A stretch of DNA of 64,000 nucleotides from Alkalihalobacillus sp. AL-G (GTDB taxonomy: Bacteria > Bacillota > Bacilli > Bacillales > Fictibacillaceae): assembly GCF_030643805.1 (NCBI RefSeq), contig NZ_CP094656.1:2728001-2792000 (forward strand). The letters are read 5' to 3'. This document shows positions 46,368 to 53,579 of this stretch, one piece after another. Each line of letters starts with the position of its first letter. Within the stretch, counting starts at the first letter, position 1. The notes below the pieces were generated by a model. That model searched no databases. It was not told where the DNA came from and worked only from the letters and a program-made list of their open reading frames with translations. A program made the translations under genes and the position numbers.

Positions 46368-48689
46368 TTATAATTGTTCTTTACGATTATAGTGAGCCAA
46401 AACATCTTTTAATCTTAGACCGATCTGCTTCCCAAGCTGAGAAGCATATTGCAGTTGTGACAGCTCGTTCCATAGGGCGGAATTGTTATATTCTTCCTTG
46501 ATGTCATCAGAGTATACACGTAAATCAAAATGGAACTCACCTAAATACGTGTTTTCTCCAGAGATTACATTCGGCGTATACCTTCTGTAAAAGGATTCCT
46601 GTTGATCAGGCAAATAACTTCTATAAAGTAAAAGCGGACTCATAGAATCCTCAACATAAAATTCAAAATCAATATGAAAGTTCCCACCTTGTGTATAGGT
46701 GGTATCTAAATAGATGACCTGATCAAAATAGCTTGCAAAAGGGGTATTTTCTCTTCCTAAATCGTTCCATCTGACATGCTGTTCTTTCAGTCCGCCGTCA
46801 TCATAAACATTGATTTTCAATTTCAAGCGTGTTTCCGGTACAATACATTTTTGGCAATGGACATGAAGTGCCCCTAGGGATAATGCTATTTTGTCGCCAG
46901 GATCCTTTTGGAAGTTCCTCCATCCAAGCTGGGCAACCATTTCTATTTGATCTACTAAAAAAGTAGTGAGCGTTTCAAAATAGGCTCCAAAGATTATATT
47001 TTGTTCATTATCCAAGGCGCTAACTGCATTGAGGAAATCTTTAATTTCCGTCTCTACTTTGGAAGGTAATTCATGATCAGGGTTATGAATGATATCGGTA
47101 GGATCAATGAAATGACCAACATCATTAACCGCATGGTTCAGGACCGTTTCTCCTAACAGAGTAAGTCTCTTGTATAATTTCTCAAAATTTTCTTCTAATG
47201 AAAGATCGTCAACAAATTTCACTTTTGAAATTTCCCCCATAATCTCTTTTAAACAATAAAGAATGGAAACGGTTGCATTAGGTATATGGCTCAACAATGG
47301 CATTTCTGTGGTCACCAGGAAAAACTGATCTTCGCTGCCGACAAAAAATTGAGGTATGTTATTTTCTTGCAACGGAGACAAGATTAAATCAAAGACTTGT
47401 ATGTTGTCAGTAGGATCTTGTACAGACTTTACCGTTTTAATTTCGATTTCTTGAAGATGCGTGGGATCTTCATTAGTGAATCCAGCTAACCTTGATCCGG
47501 TTGACAAGGTGCCGACCCCTCGTTCATTGAAGGTAGGTGAAAATTCATTCAATGCTTCCGGTGAAATACATAAAAATTCTGGATTCAAATGACCTTCCTC
47601 GTAAACACCATTCAAAAAAGGATGGCTTTCGGTAAATGCAAACGATAAATCGTTGATCTGATATAAATTTCTTCCATGTAATAATGGCTTTGAAACAAAT
47701 GCTACCTCTCTATAACCATGTGCAGTCGCAACCATATCTCCTGGATGGATGTCACTTATTTTTTTCTTCGATTGATCAGACATCAGCACCCACGTATCCG
47801 CTGTAAAGCAGCTTCCCCCCCTTGGCGGTGTTCGGTACATATTCCCAGGTTCTCCGTTCGCTGTGAAATTATAAGAGTACCCTTCAGACAGCCTAGCCGG
47901 CATGTAACCACCAGGGACAAAAATGGACACATCCTTCAATATCCCATTTCTCGCTAAGTTATCGATATCCACATGGTCGATGGTTTTCTTATTGTTAAGG
48001 TAAGAGGTATAGTATTTCCATGTTGTTTTATCAACCTCAGGTGGGATTGGCAATCCTAGATCCCTTAACTGATCAATCAATGAGTCAATTTCATTATCTG
48101 AAGCTCCAAGTACAATCAGCTTAGTAAAATGGTGGAACATTTCCCAATGAGGATTTTTCCATTGACCAGCTGTATACCATATTTGATGCAAACCGACATT
48201 GTCTTTCAAGCCTTGTATATATTTTTTTTTAGCTGCTTCATAGTCCGATATCCGATTTAAGGCTTCTTTAAATTCATTAAAATATTGGGAAAGTGCCAAA
48301 CTGTAAAAATGAATAGATTGTTCAGCGAGCTGTGCATTTCTCCGATTCACTTCCCCGTTGATCTTATTTGTCTCTAATTGATTTTTTAGCCGGCTTGTAA
48401 GATAATCCATGGATTGACACAGAAGCGCTACAGAAAAATCAGACCACCATCGTTCATTCAAATCCGTTTTCGATACAATTTGATCTGTTATCCTTTCTTT
48501 TTGCCAGTTCGGGAAGAATATCTTTCTATATTCGGTACCTGGACTAAAAATTGAATCTTTATATTTACCGGGTACAGAACCTATTAGCTTATTAACATAT
48601 AATTCATGGACCTTGTCGCCAATTTCGAATCCGGGTAATGCCAGCATCATCTGCTCCACATTTCGGTCAATTACACCATTCAGAATCAT
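46368..48689 (-). CDS. Large Hint-domain protein of unknown function
   Basis: A 773-residue protein with no signal peptide. Residues 1-250 are mostly helical and Trp/Tyr-rich. After PPRGGS comes a Hint (intein/hedgehog) domain, about residues 292-460: C294 in [11 protein letters not shown] (block A), [25 protein letters not shown] with H356 (block B), then VFDLIL and [12 protein letters not shown]. The terminal His-Asn needed for protein splicing is missing, so at most N-terminal cleavage or ester formation at C294 is expected. Residues 640-750 look like a beta-sandwich. It lies 56 bases after the 845-aa gene, with a hairpin between, and just upstream of sigK. Family not recognised. Confidence 0.8.
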   Translation of the reverse strand: MILNGVIDRNVEQMMLALPGFEIGDKVHELYVNKLIGSVPGKYKDSIFSPGTEYRKIFFPNWQKERITDQIVSKTDLNERWWSDFSVALLCQSMDYLTSRLKNQLETNKINGEVNRRNAQLAEQSIHFYSLALSQYFNEFKEALNRISDYEAAKKKYIQGLKDNVGLHQIWYTAGQWKNPHWEMFHHFTKLIVLGASDNEIDSLIDQLRDLGLPIPPEVDKTTWKYYTSYLNNKKTIDHVDIDNLARNGILKDVSIFVPGGYMPARLSEGYSYNFTANGEPGNMYRTPPRGGSCFTADTWVLMSDQSKKKISDIHPGDMVATAHGYREVAFVSKPLLHGRNLYQINDLSFAFTESHPFLNGVYEEGHLNPEFLCISPEALNEFSPTFNERGVGTLSTGSRLAGFTNEDPTHLQEIEIKTVKSVQDPTDNIQVFDLILSPLQENNIPQFFVGSEDQFFLVTTEMPLLSHIPNATVSILYCLKEIMGEISKVKFVDDLSLEENFEKLYKRLTLLGETVLNHAVNDVGHFIDPTDIIHNPDHELPSKVETEIKDFLNAVSALDNEQNIIFGAYFETLTTFLVDQIEMVAQLGWRNFQKDPGDKIALSLGALHVHCQKCIVPETRLKLKINVYDDGGLKEQHVRWNDLGRENTPFASYFDQVIYLDTTYTQGGNFHIDFEFYVEDSMSPLLLYRSYLPDQQESFYRRYTPNVISGENTYLGEFHFDLRVYSDDIKEEYNNSALWNELSQLQYASQLGKQIGLRLKDVLAHYNRKEQL

Positions 48690-48714
48690 CCGTTTTCACT
48701 CCTTAATAAATTAA

Positions 48715-48733
48715 CCGGGTGCTAGGCACCCGG
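48715..48733 (-). terminator. Intercistronic hairpin between the two large genes
   Basis: Perfect 8-bp stem CCGGGTGC/GCACCCGG with a 3-base loop, followed on the minus strand by TTAATTTATT. It overlaps the gap that carries the ribosome site of the 773-aa gene. Could be a partial terminator or an RNA stabiliser. Confidence 0.6.
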
Positions 48734-48745
48734 AAAAAGTTGTTG

Positions 48746-51283
48746 TTAGACGGCGAACCCTTTCGCCTTTAAAGGATCTGCAATATATTGTTGGATTGGA
48801 TCTTTCGGCGGTTTCGGCGGATCTACCAAGCCCCAGATTAACTGAACAAGTGCAACGATTATGCCTATTCCGGCAATTACGAGACCGACTGGACCTGCCC
48901 ATGCGAAGCTCATCAGCTCCAGACCTATGAATACTGCATCCGCTAACGCAAAAAATAGATTCAATGCTTCAAAGACAATCTCTTTGATAGCACCGGACAC
49001 AATTGATTTATATAGCCATACGGAAGCCATAACAATTCCGAATACGGCCATGGCAGGGCCAAGACGCTTAGCAAAAAACTCGGTATAACTTTCACCGAAT
49101 ATCTTCGTAAACACTTTACCTAGTGTATTCTCAGCAACGAATCCTTCCTTGGTGAACCATTTTGATATAGATCCGGCTGTCTCTGCAAGAAAGCCCGTCC
49201 GCTTTAGTGACTGTATTCTGAGCCAATCACCTAAACCGATCGACATCAATGCCTGGGTCCCCTTCACCAGTAGTCCGAGAGATAGCATCCCCAATCCAAT
49301 ATCCTGGATGATTTTCGCTGGTGTGAGATCGCCATGCTTTGCATCTTCTACAATACTATAGATTAAATAACCTGCAGCTGCACCGTACAGTAACATGCCA
49401 AGGGCTTTAGGTCCTTTTTCTTTAAATCCGTCCCAAATTTTTCTGTTTGTACTTCGTTCATCAAACAATTCGGTTAGGCTTTCGTACAGATTTTCACTAG
49501 CATCGGTCATTCTACTGTTGGGATTTTTATTAGCCCATATAGTCATGATTTGTATGACATTATCCATAAAATTTTGTACATTATCGAAAGTGGAAATCAT
49601 CTCATTGAAGATTTTTCTTTGTTCCTCGACACTTTGTTTGATCATATCATCTGTTAAATCGCTGATATCACCCGAAAGACCATTTTCGATGATCTTTTGT
49701 AGGAATGGACCAATATCTTCATTCCATCTCACTTTATTGTAAGCCACCCCTAAAATAGCTCCATAGGCAATATTCAACATTTGCTGTCCATATGTCGCTT
49801 TCATCTCATCATCCTGATTTGCAGTACCCTCTTGAAGTACTTTGCCTTCTTTGGTGAAGTGATATGTTTCATCATCCAACACAGATAGCTTTACATACCA
49901 TTCATACATTTGTTGTTTTATATTCGCAAATTGGTGACTTGAAATCTGCGCTTGCCAGATGGAAAGGTTCGTGTGGTCCGTCAAGAATTCAAAATACTGT
50001 TTTGCCCATGCTTTAGGATTGTCCTCCAAATAAGGCTGGATACCTGGTACGTTGATCTTATACCCCTCTATATACAACTTTTGGCTGACTTCACAATACG
50101 TCTTGCTTTCAGAAAGCTTCTCCCACGCCTCTTTAAGTTTATCAGGCTGGATTTTAGAAATATCCTCTTTGTATTGATCAGTATTACTTAAATTATCATA
50201 CAGTAGCTGACCGATCGCCATGGTGGAATGATCCTTAAAAAAGCTGGTATGCTCATTAAATATGTTTTTAACACCAGATGTTTCAAGGTTATATGGATGT
50301 CCGAAAATTTCGTTTACCCACTTCGGATCTTCTGCGTTGATCATACAATAATTCAATAGTTCCCCGGTTTTAGACTGGGCAAAATCAATCGTTTTCTTAT
50401 TTCCATCCTTATCCTCTACCTCATATATTGAGGAGATACTATTCAAATCCTGTATACTTTTGGAAGGGCCCGTTTTAACCTTGCTTCTTAATAAAGTACT
50501 GAACATACTAGGCGAGGTATGTTCTACAGTTGTAGCATGGTCATGTTCTGCATAATCGTTTGGATGTGCAAGGTTTTGCAGAAAGCTTGGCGTATCGGCA
50601 TTCCCTGACCAATCATATTCTGTACCGGATCCATCATCATACGTACCGGAGAATCCCTTCGTGCCACATGGTATTACAATTTGAAACGAATCTGAATCAC
50701 CGAATGGTCCTAGAGATGGCGTCATTTCAATGGTTGTATTCCAGGTTTTTGGATCAACATGTGTAACAGCGGTTCGTTCCGAGACGTCCTGATTACCTAA
50801 GTAATAATACGTATGAAGGATAGGTGATGAGGCTTCTAAATGATTCGTTCCATCCTCCCACTTATTCACGATTTTGAACTGCACCCAATCAACTAATGGC
50901 TGATCTGGATGACTTTTCAGTCTGCGTTTCGTAAGGAATACTGTTGAATAATTCGTCCCTCTGACAGTAAGTGTGTTACCGCTGTCGTCTATTAACGATC
51001 CGATAAAAGCCGTCTTATTCTCGGTGAAAAACAATCTGCCTGAGCGATGATCGATGTCTTTGTCAAAGCTATATACGACACTGTTAGTAGGCTTGTGGTA
51101 ATGAACATTATAGAGCTTCTCATTATTAAGAAAAGCTGTATTTTTGAAAAATGAAAGTTCACCCATTTCTTCCCATTCATTGTTGTTACGCAATACTTCA
51201 AGATTAAATCTTTTCTTGTGCAACAGTGGTGCTTCCCTGATATCACCTGAAGTCCTCAATTGTTTTTCTATCGTATTTGCCAT
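48746..51283 (-). CDS. Large protein with hydrophobic C-terminal third, unknown function
   Basis: An 845-residue protein (ATG 51283, 5 bases after GGAGGGG; the frame opens 17 codons earlier). Residues about 30-235 are beta-rich with YNVHYHKPTNSVVYSFD and a TENKTAFIGSLIDDSGNTL-like repeat of the same style. The middle (about 310-620) is helical and polar. The C-terminal third holds about five hydrophobic segments (roughly 627-645, 660-675, 742-760, 770-795, 795-818) and ends in a proline-rich DPPKPPKDP tail. No signal peptide. The layout recalls proteins that insert into membranes from outside, but no toxin family is recognised. First of a two-gene unit with the Hint protein. Confidence 0.75.
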   Translation of the reverse strand: MANTIEKQLRTSGDIREAPLLHKKRFNLEVLRNNNEWEEMGELSFFKNTAFLNNEKLYNVHYHKPTNSVVYSFDKDIDHRSGRLFFTENKTAFIGSLIDDSGNTLTVRGTNYSTVFLTKRRLKSHPDQPLVDWVQFKIVNKWEDGTNHLEASSPILHTYYYLGNQDVSERTAVTHVDPKTWNTTIEMTPSLGPFGDSDSFQIVIPCGTKGFSGTYDDGSGTEYDWSGNADTPSFLQNLAHPNDYAEHDHATTVEHTSPSMFSTLLRSKVKTGPSKSIQDLNSISSIYEVEDKDGNKKTIDFAQSKTGELLNYCMINAEDPKWVNEIFGHPYNLETSGVKNIFNEHTSFFKDHSTMAIGQLLYDNLSNTDQYKEDISKIQPDKLKEAWEKLSESKTYCEVSQKLYIEGYKINVPGIQPYLEDNPKAWAKQYFEFLTDHTNLSIWQAQISSHQFANIKQQMYEWYVKLSVLDDETYHFTKEGKVLQEGTANQDDEMKATYGQQMLNIAYGAILGVAYNKVRWNEDIGPFLQKIIENGLSGDISDLTDDMIKQSVEEQRKIFNEMISTFDNVQNFMDNVIQIMTIWANKNPNSRMTDASENLYESLTELFDERSTNRKIWDGFKEKGPKALGMLLYGAAAGYLIYSIVEDAKHGDLTPAKIIQDIGLGMLSLGLLVKGTQALMSIGLGDWLRIQSLKRTGFLAETAGSISKWFTKEGFVAENTLGKVFTKIFGESYTEFFAKRLGPAMAVFGIVMASVWLYKSIVSGAIKEIVFEALNLFFALADAVFIGLELMSFAWAGPVGLVIAGIGIIVALVQLIWGLVDPPKPPKDPIQQYIADPLKAKGFAV

Positions 51284-51672
51284 TTCAACCCCTCCAATTT
51301 TTGGATTAAATTTCGTCCGAATGGTGAAGAGCAATGAGCAAAATCACAACATAATAACACCTCCTTCATTTTATAGAATTTTCTGACTTATTTGAATAAA
51401 TTAATTCGAGATTTCCCAAATTATTGAATTCCCGCTTTAAAGAATACATGGCGATCACATATCAGAAGATACAAGCTTCAGTAAGAGCTACAACAGAATA
51501 CTTGTTCCGGTTAACGAGTTAACGTATTTAGAAAGTAGGATGACGAAAAAACTACTTTCGTGGTGAGCATACTAATATTTCCAATTATATACCTTGTTGC
51601 CTTTATGTAAATTGGGAAAACTCATATACATGTGAGCTAAATATCATAGATAAAACGGTCTGTATTTCCCAA
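51284..51672 (-). promoter_or_regulatory. Promoter and long leader of the large-protein genes
   Basis: Minus-strand SigA-like promoter: -35 TTTACA (51606-51611), 16-base spacer, -10 TATAAT (51584-51589). Directly upstream of the -35 an inverted repeat TTGGGAAA/TTTCCCAA (51612-51619 with 51665-51672) encloses a second small palindrome. The roughly 290-base leader contains a stem GAAAGTAG/CTACTTTC (51531-51538 with 51552-51559). It also holds a strong but stranded AAGGAGGTG at about 51358-51366 followed by the two-codon frame ATG TTG TGA. Confidence 0.5.
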
Positions 51673-51889
51673 CTTTTACCAACAAGGTGATGTTAAAAAC
51701 GTATAGAAGTTTATAAGGTTATACCAAACATCAATAGGTCTCGGTATTATCCTTGTGAATCAGTCTAAGGACCTATCGAGTGGGGCAACAGGTCTTATGA
51801 CGAATCATCTTGTCCATCCCCTCCTACTATACAAAATCAGGAGGATGAGGAGTAGGTTTAGTGTCATTTAAAAACACGTTCGGATTATT
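51673..51889. other. Intergenic spacer with hairpins and one mini-ORF
   Basis: No ordinary gene. It contains ATAGGTC/GACCTAT (51733-51739 with 51770-51776) and AGGAGG/CCTCCT around 51820-51838. A 14-codon minus-strand frame at 51773-51817 (M-DKMIRHKTCC, ending PTR) sits right behind GGAGGGG. Too short to call as a gene. Confidence 0.4.
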
Positions 51890-51953
51890 CTTCTGAAAAG
51901 CTATACTTTTCAGAAGGTTAGAAAAAGCAAGCGGTGGCGACCCCCGCTTGCTT
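51890..51953 (-). terminator. Double hairpin ending the small-peptide cluster
   Basis: On the minus strand the first stem is AAGCAAGCGG/CCGCTTGCTT (51925-51934 with 51944-51953), followed by a T-rich tract, right after the 48-aa ORF. A second perfect 11-bp stem CTTCTGAAAAG/CTTTTCAGAAG (51890-51900 with 51906-51916) lies just beyond. Confidence 0.8.
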
Positions 51954-51959
51954 TACCAT

Positions 51960-52106
51960 TTAAAATAATTGTGTATAATGTGCTGATTTTTCGTGTGCAC
52001 GATCCATCAGTTTTTGAACACGTTGATTATTGGCGATCGAAACAGCATCACCATTTGAACTGACTTTTTTAAAAATGGTCAGAATAAATAAATGAAATGG
52101 CATCAT
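51960..52106 (-). CDS. Small protein, MMPxHLF family, paralogue B (48 aa)
   Basis: Starts MMPFHLFILTIFKK and continues into a helical, polar stretch with NNQRVQKLMDRAHEK. GAGGTG lies 7 bases before the ATG. It is clearly homologous to the 49-aa ORF at 52229-52378: shared MMPxHLFxLTIxKK start, then I..NQ.(I/V).KL alignment to the end. No Cys, no signal peptide. The N-terminal 12 residues form a short hydrophobic helix that may bind a membrane. It is followed by terminator hairpins. Family not recognised. Confidence 0.75.
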   Translation of the reverse strand: MMPFHLFILTIFKKVSSNGDAVSIANNQRVQKLMDRAHEKSAHYTQLF

Positions 52107-52137
52107 ATAAATTCACCTCTTTTTGTCTTAAATTCTT

Positions 52138-52209
52138 TCAGGTCGTATCTTTCTCCGTTACCATCCAATCAAGAAATACTTTACCTGACATACCTCGTAT
52201 CACTTTCAT
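52138..52209 (-). CDS. Putative 23-residue peptide between the paralogues
   Basis: Short frame beginning MKVIRGMSGKVFLDWMV, preceded by AAGGAGG 3 bases from the ATG (or 9 bases from an in-frame GTG two codons later). It is placed between the two MMPxHLF ORFs in the same way as the 19-residue frame precedes the first one. May be translated for coupling only. Low confidence as a functional gene. Confidence 0.4.
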   Translation of the reverse strand: MKVIRGMSGKVFLDWMVTEKDTT

Positions 52210-52228
52210 CTACCTCCTTGAGATTTTG

Positions 52229-52378
52229 TTAAAGCATGTTCATATATTGATATGCTTTGTCACGCGTTTCATTGTAAAGTTTTTCAATCTGTTGATTCTT
52301 TTCGATTTCCTCGTAAGTCATTTCACTTTTCAATGCTTTTTTGACGATTGTTAAAAGAAATAAATGCATCGGCATCAT
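52229..52378 (-). CDS. Small protein, MMPxHLF family, paralogue A (49 aa)
   Basis: Starts MMPMHLFLLTIVKKALKSE and continues TYEEIEKNQQIEKLYNETR, with a Tyr-rich end. AAAGGAGGG is 8 bases before the ATG. Paralogous to the ORF at 51960-52106, and so evidence that both are real genes: two independent sequences preserve the same start, motif and length. Predicted as one short hydrophobic helix plus one long amphipathic helix. Function unknown. Confidence 0.78.
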   Translation of the reverse strand: MMPMHLFLLTIVKKALKSEMTYEEIEKNQQIEKLYNETRDKAYQYMNML

Positions 52379-52405
52379 AGTGGATCCCTCCTTTCTATGA
52401 TGATG

Positions 52406-52465
52406 TTAAATATGGGATACCTCCAGCGCTTGCCAATGTTCACTTTTCTGTTTCAGTCCTATCAT
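52406..52465 (-). CDS. Putative 19-residue peptide upstream of paralogue A
   Basis: Frame MIGLKQKSEHWQALEVSHI with AAAGGAGG 8 bases before the ATG, ending 27 bases before the start of paralogue A. It is the first translated unit after the tandem hairpins at 52501-52595. Could be a leader peptide. No similarity recognised. Confidence 0.45.
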   Translation of the reverse strand: MIGLKQKSEHWQALEVSHI

Positions 52466-52500
52466 TATTCTTGCCTCCTTTCATATTAGTCCATATAAAA

Positions 52501-52595
52501 ACGCCACGGGCATACCTACCCATGGCGTATCACCGAAAACAAAATGAAACTGTTTTCAGGCATAAGAAAGCCACAGGCAGTCGTCGGCCTGTGGC
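52501..52595 (-). terminator. Tandem terminator-like hairpins in the small-peptide cluster
   Basis: On the minus strand, hairpin 1 (GCCACAGGC/GCCTGTGGC, 52570-52578 with 52587-52595) is followed by TTTCTT. Then comes a small GAAAAC/GTTTTC stem (52535-52540 with 52552-52557) and hairpin 2 (ACGCCA-GGG/CCC-TGGCGT, 52501-52528) with TTTTT after it. Outer arms of hairpins 1 and 2 (ACGCCAC and GTGGCGT) can also pair with each other, so alternative folds are possible. Confidence 0.7.
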
Positions 52596-52619
52596 GTTTT
52601 TAACAAGTTGAAAAATCAG

Positions 52620-52697
52620 TTAAAACGCAGTGTTACCGGCCGAACTACTTATAAGATTCAGTTGTTGGATGGATTCAATTCGGAATAATTTCAACAT
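52620..52697 (-). CDS. Putative 25-residue peptide, first ORF after the cluster promoter
   Basis: Frame MLKLFRIESIQQLNLISSS ending AGNTAF, with GGAGG 9 bases before the ATG and a well-formed promoter about 45 bases upstream. It ends 25 bases before terminator-like hairpin 1, an arrangement typical of a leader peptide or a short regulatory peptide gene. No family recognised. Confidence 0.5.
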   Translation of the reverse strand: MLKLFRIESIQQLNLISSSAGNTAF

Positions 52698-52738
52698 TTC
52701 GCTCGACCTCCTTTTGCTAATATTAACCTACGGTGCTA

Positions 52739-52767
52739 ATTATATCCACATCTTTACTAAAAGTAAA
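52739..52767 (-). promoter_or_regulatory. Promoter of the small-peptide cluster with overlapping palindrome
   Basis: Minus-strand -35 TTTACT (52762-52767), 17-base spacer, -10 TATAAT (52739-52744). The perfect palindrome TTTACT-N3-AGTAAA (52753-52767) covers the -35, a likely operator position. About 20 bases further upstream a sequence resembling the CodY box (three mismatches to the 15-base consensus) is centred near 52798. Confidence 0.65.
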
Positions 52768-52826
52768 CCCCTAAAAATGAAATTAGTTTATTTTTTCTGA
52801 AAAATGGGTATTTTTGAACCCGAAAA

Positions 52827-52855
52827 AAAAAGAGCAGCCGATACAGCCGCTCCCT
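52827..52855 (-). terminator. Terminator of yrhC
   Basis: GAGCGGC/GGCTGCTC hairpin followed on the minus strand by nine T; it ends the methionine-to-cysteine operon before the small-peptide cluster. Confidence 0.85.
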
Positions 52856-52861
52856 CGTAAT

Positions 52862-53098
52862 CTATGATTGTTCCTTTATTACTTTTTTCCAAATTGTGAT
52901 TTTACGATAAAAAAATAGTGCAACGCCTATTGCACTGTAGCTTATCGCCAATAGGATGATTTGGTCGATCCCTTGCTTACCTTCAAACGGGATGATGCTG
53001 CCAAGATATAAAAAGGCACTTAAGCCAAGAAGTACAAAACTGAAACGCTTGTAATCTGCAATTTTGATCTTTAAATCTTTGACCATTGCTTTTGACAT
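52862..53098 (-). CDS. yrhC: YrhC family membrane protein
   Basis: A 78-residue protein with two membrane helices (about residues 20-38 and 46-64) and charged ends, matching B. subtilis YrhC in size, topology and position behind mccB. Function unknown. It is separated from mccB by a terminator and 480 bases, so it probably has its own promoter. Confidence 0.82.
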   Translation of the reverse strand: MSKAMVKDLKIKIADYKRFSFVLLGLSAFLYLGSIIPFEGKQGIDQIILLAISYSAIGVALFFYRKITIWKKVIKEQS

Positions 53099-53579
53099 AT
53101 TTCCCCACCCCTTTACCGCATTTTAACACGGATTGTTGGGGCGAATAAGAGGAAATCAGTAACTACCTTATATTGCTAAGTGAAGCATAAGTCGTCTTAC
53201 GTATCGAATTCCATATAATGGAATTAAGCGAAGAATTTTAATATTTCATTTGAACGCAAAAGCTAGACCTAAGTGTGTATCATCTTGCTACATGAATGAT
53301 ACACCAGAAAAAAGAGCACAAATCCGTCGGATAAGAGGTAAAATGCTGTATTTACATTAACTAAACGTTTATGAAGGCGCGGAATCCCCTTTGTATGGGT
53401 ACGTTGACTTTTACATTGGTTGGATTTACTGCGAAATTTGAGATTCAACTGCAAAAATCTGGAATTAACTGCGAAAAGGGTAATTTTACACTAACAGGCA
53501 AAGATGCATATGGTAGACATTACCTCTATGAACTTTAAAAAGGAGATGACCGATTAAACCGGTTCATCTCCCACATACT
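53099..53579. other. Intergenic region yrhC-mccB: palindrome and tandem repeats
   Basis: No gene in 481 bases. Contents: the palindrome AATTCCAT-ATA-ATGGAATT at 53207-53225, three tandem imperfect repeats containing ACTGCRAAA at 53422-53478, and the mccB terminator at 53537-53572. The palindrome resembles the CymR operator (ATTCC...GGAAT) but is two bases shorter in the middle. Confidence 0.55.
53537..53572 (-). terminator. Terminator of the mccB unit
   Basis: Stem GGAGATGA/TCATCTCC with inner CCG/CGG pairing, followed by TTTTT on the minus strand. Confidence 0.85.

Noticed and set aside
48100-48690. Interpretation of the Hint protein as a normal self-splicing intein host
   Set aside because: No His-Asn at the C-terminal border, no homing endonuclease, and the flanks do not match a known host protein.
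51841-51888. Plus-strand 11-codon GTG frame (MSFKNTFGLFF) behind GAGGAG
   Set aside because: Too short, no promoter assigned, and it runs into the hairpin at 51890; chance frame is likely.
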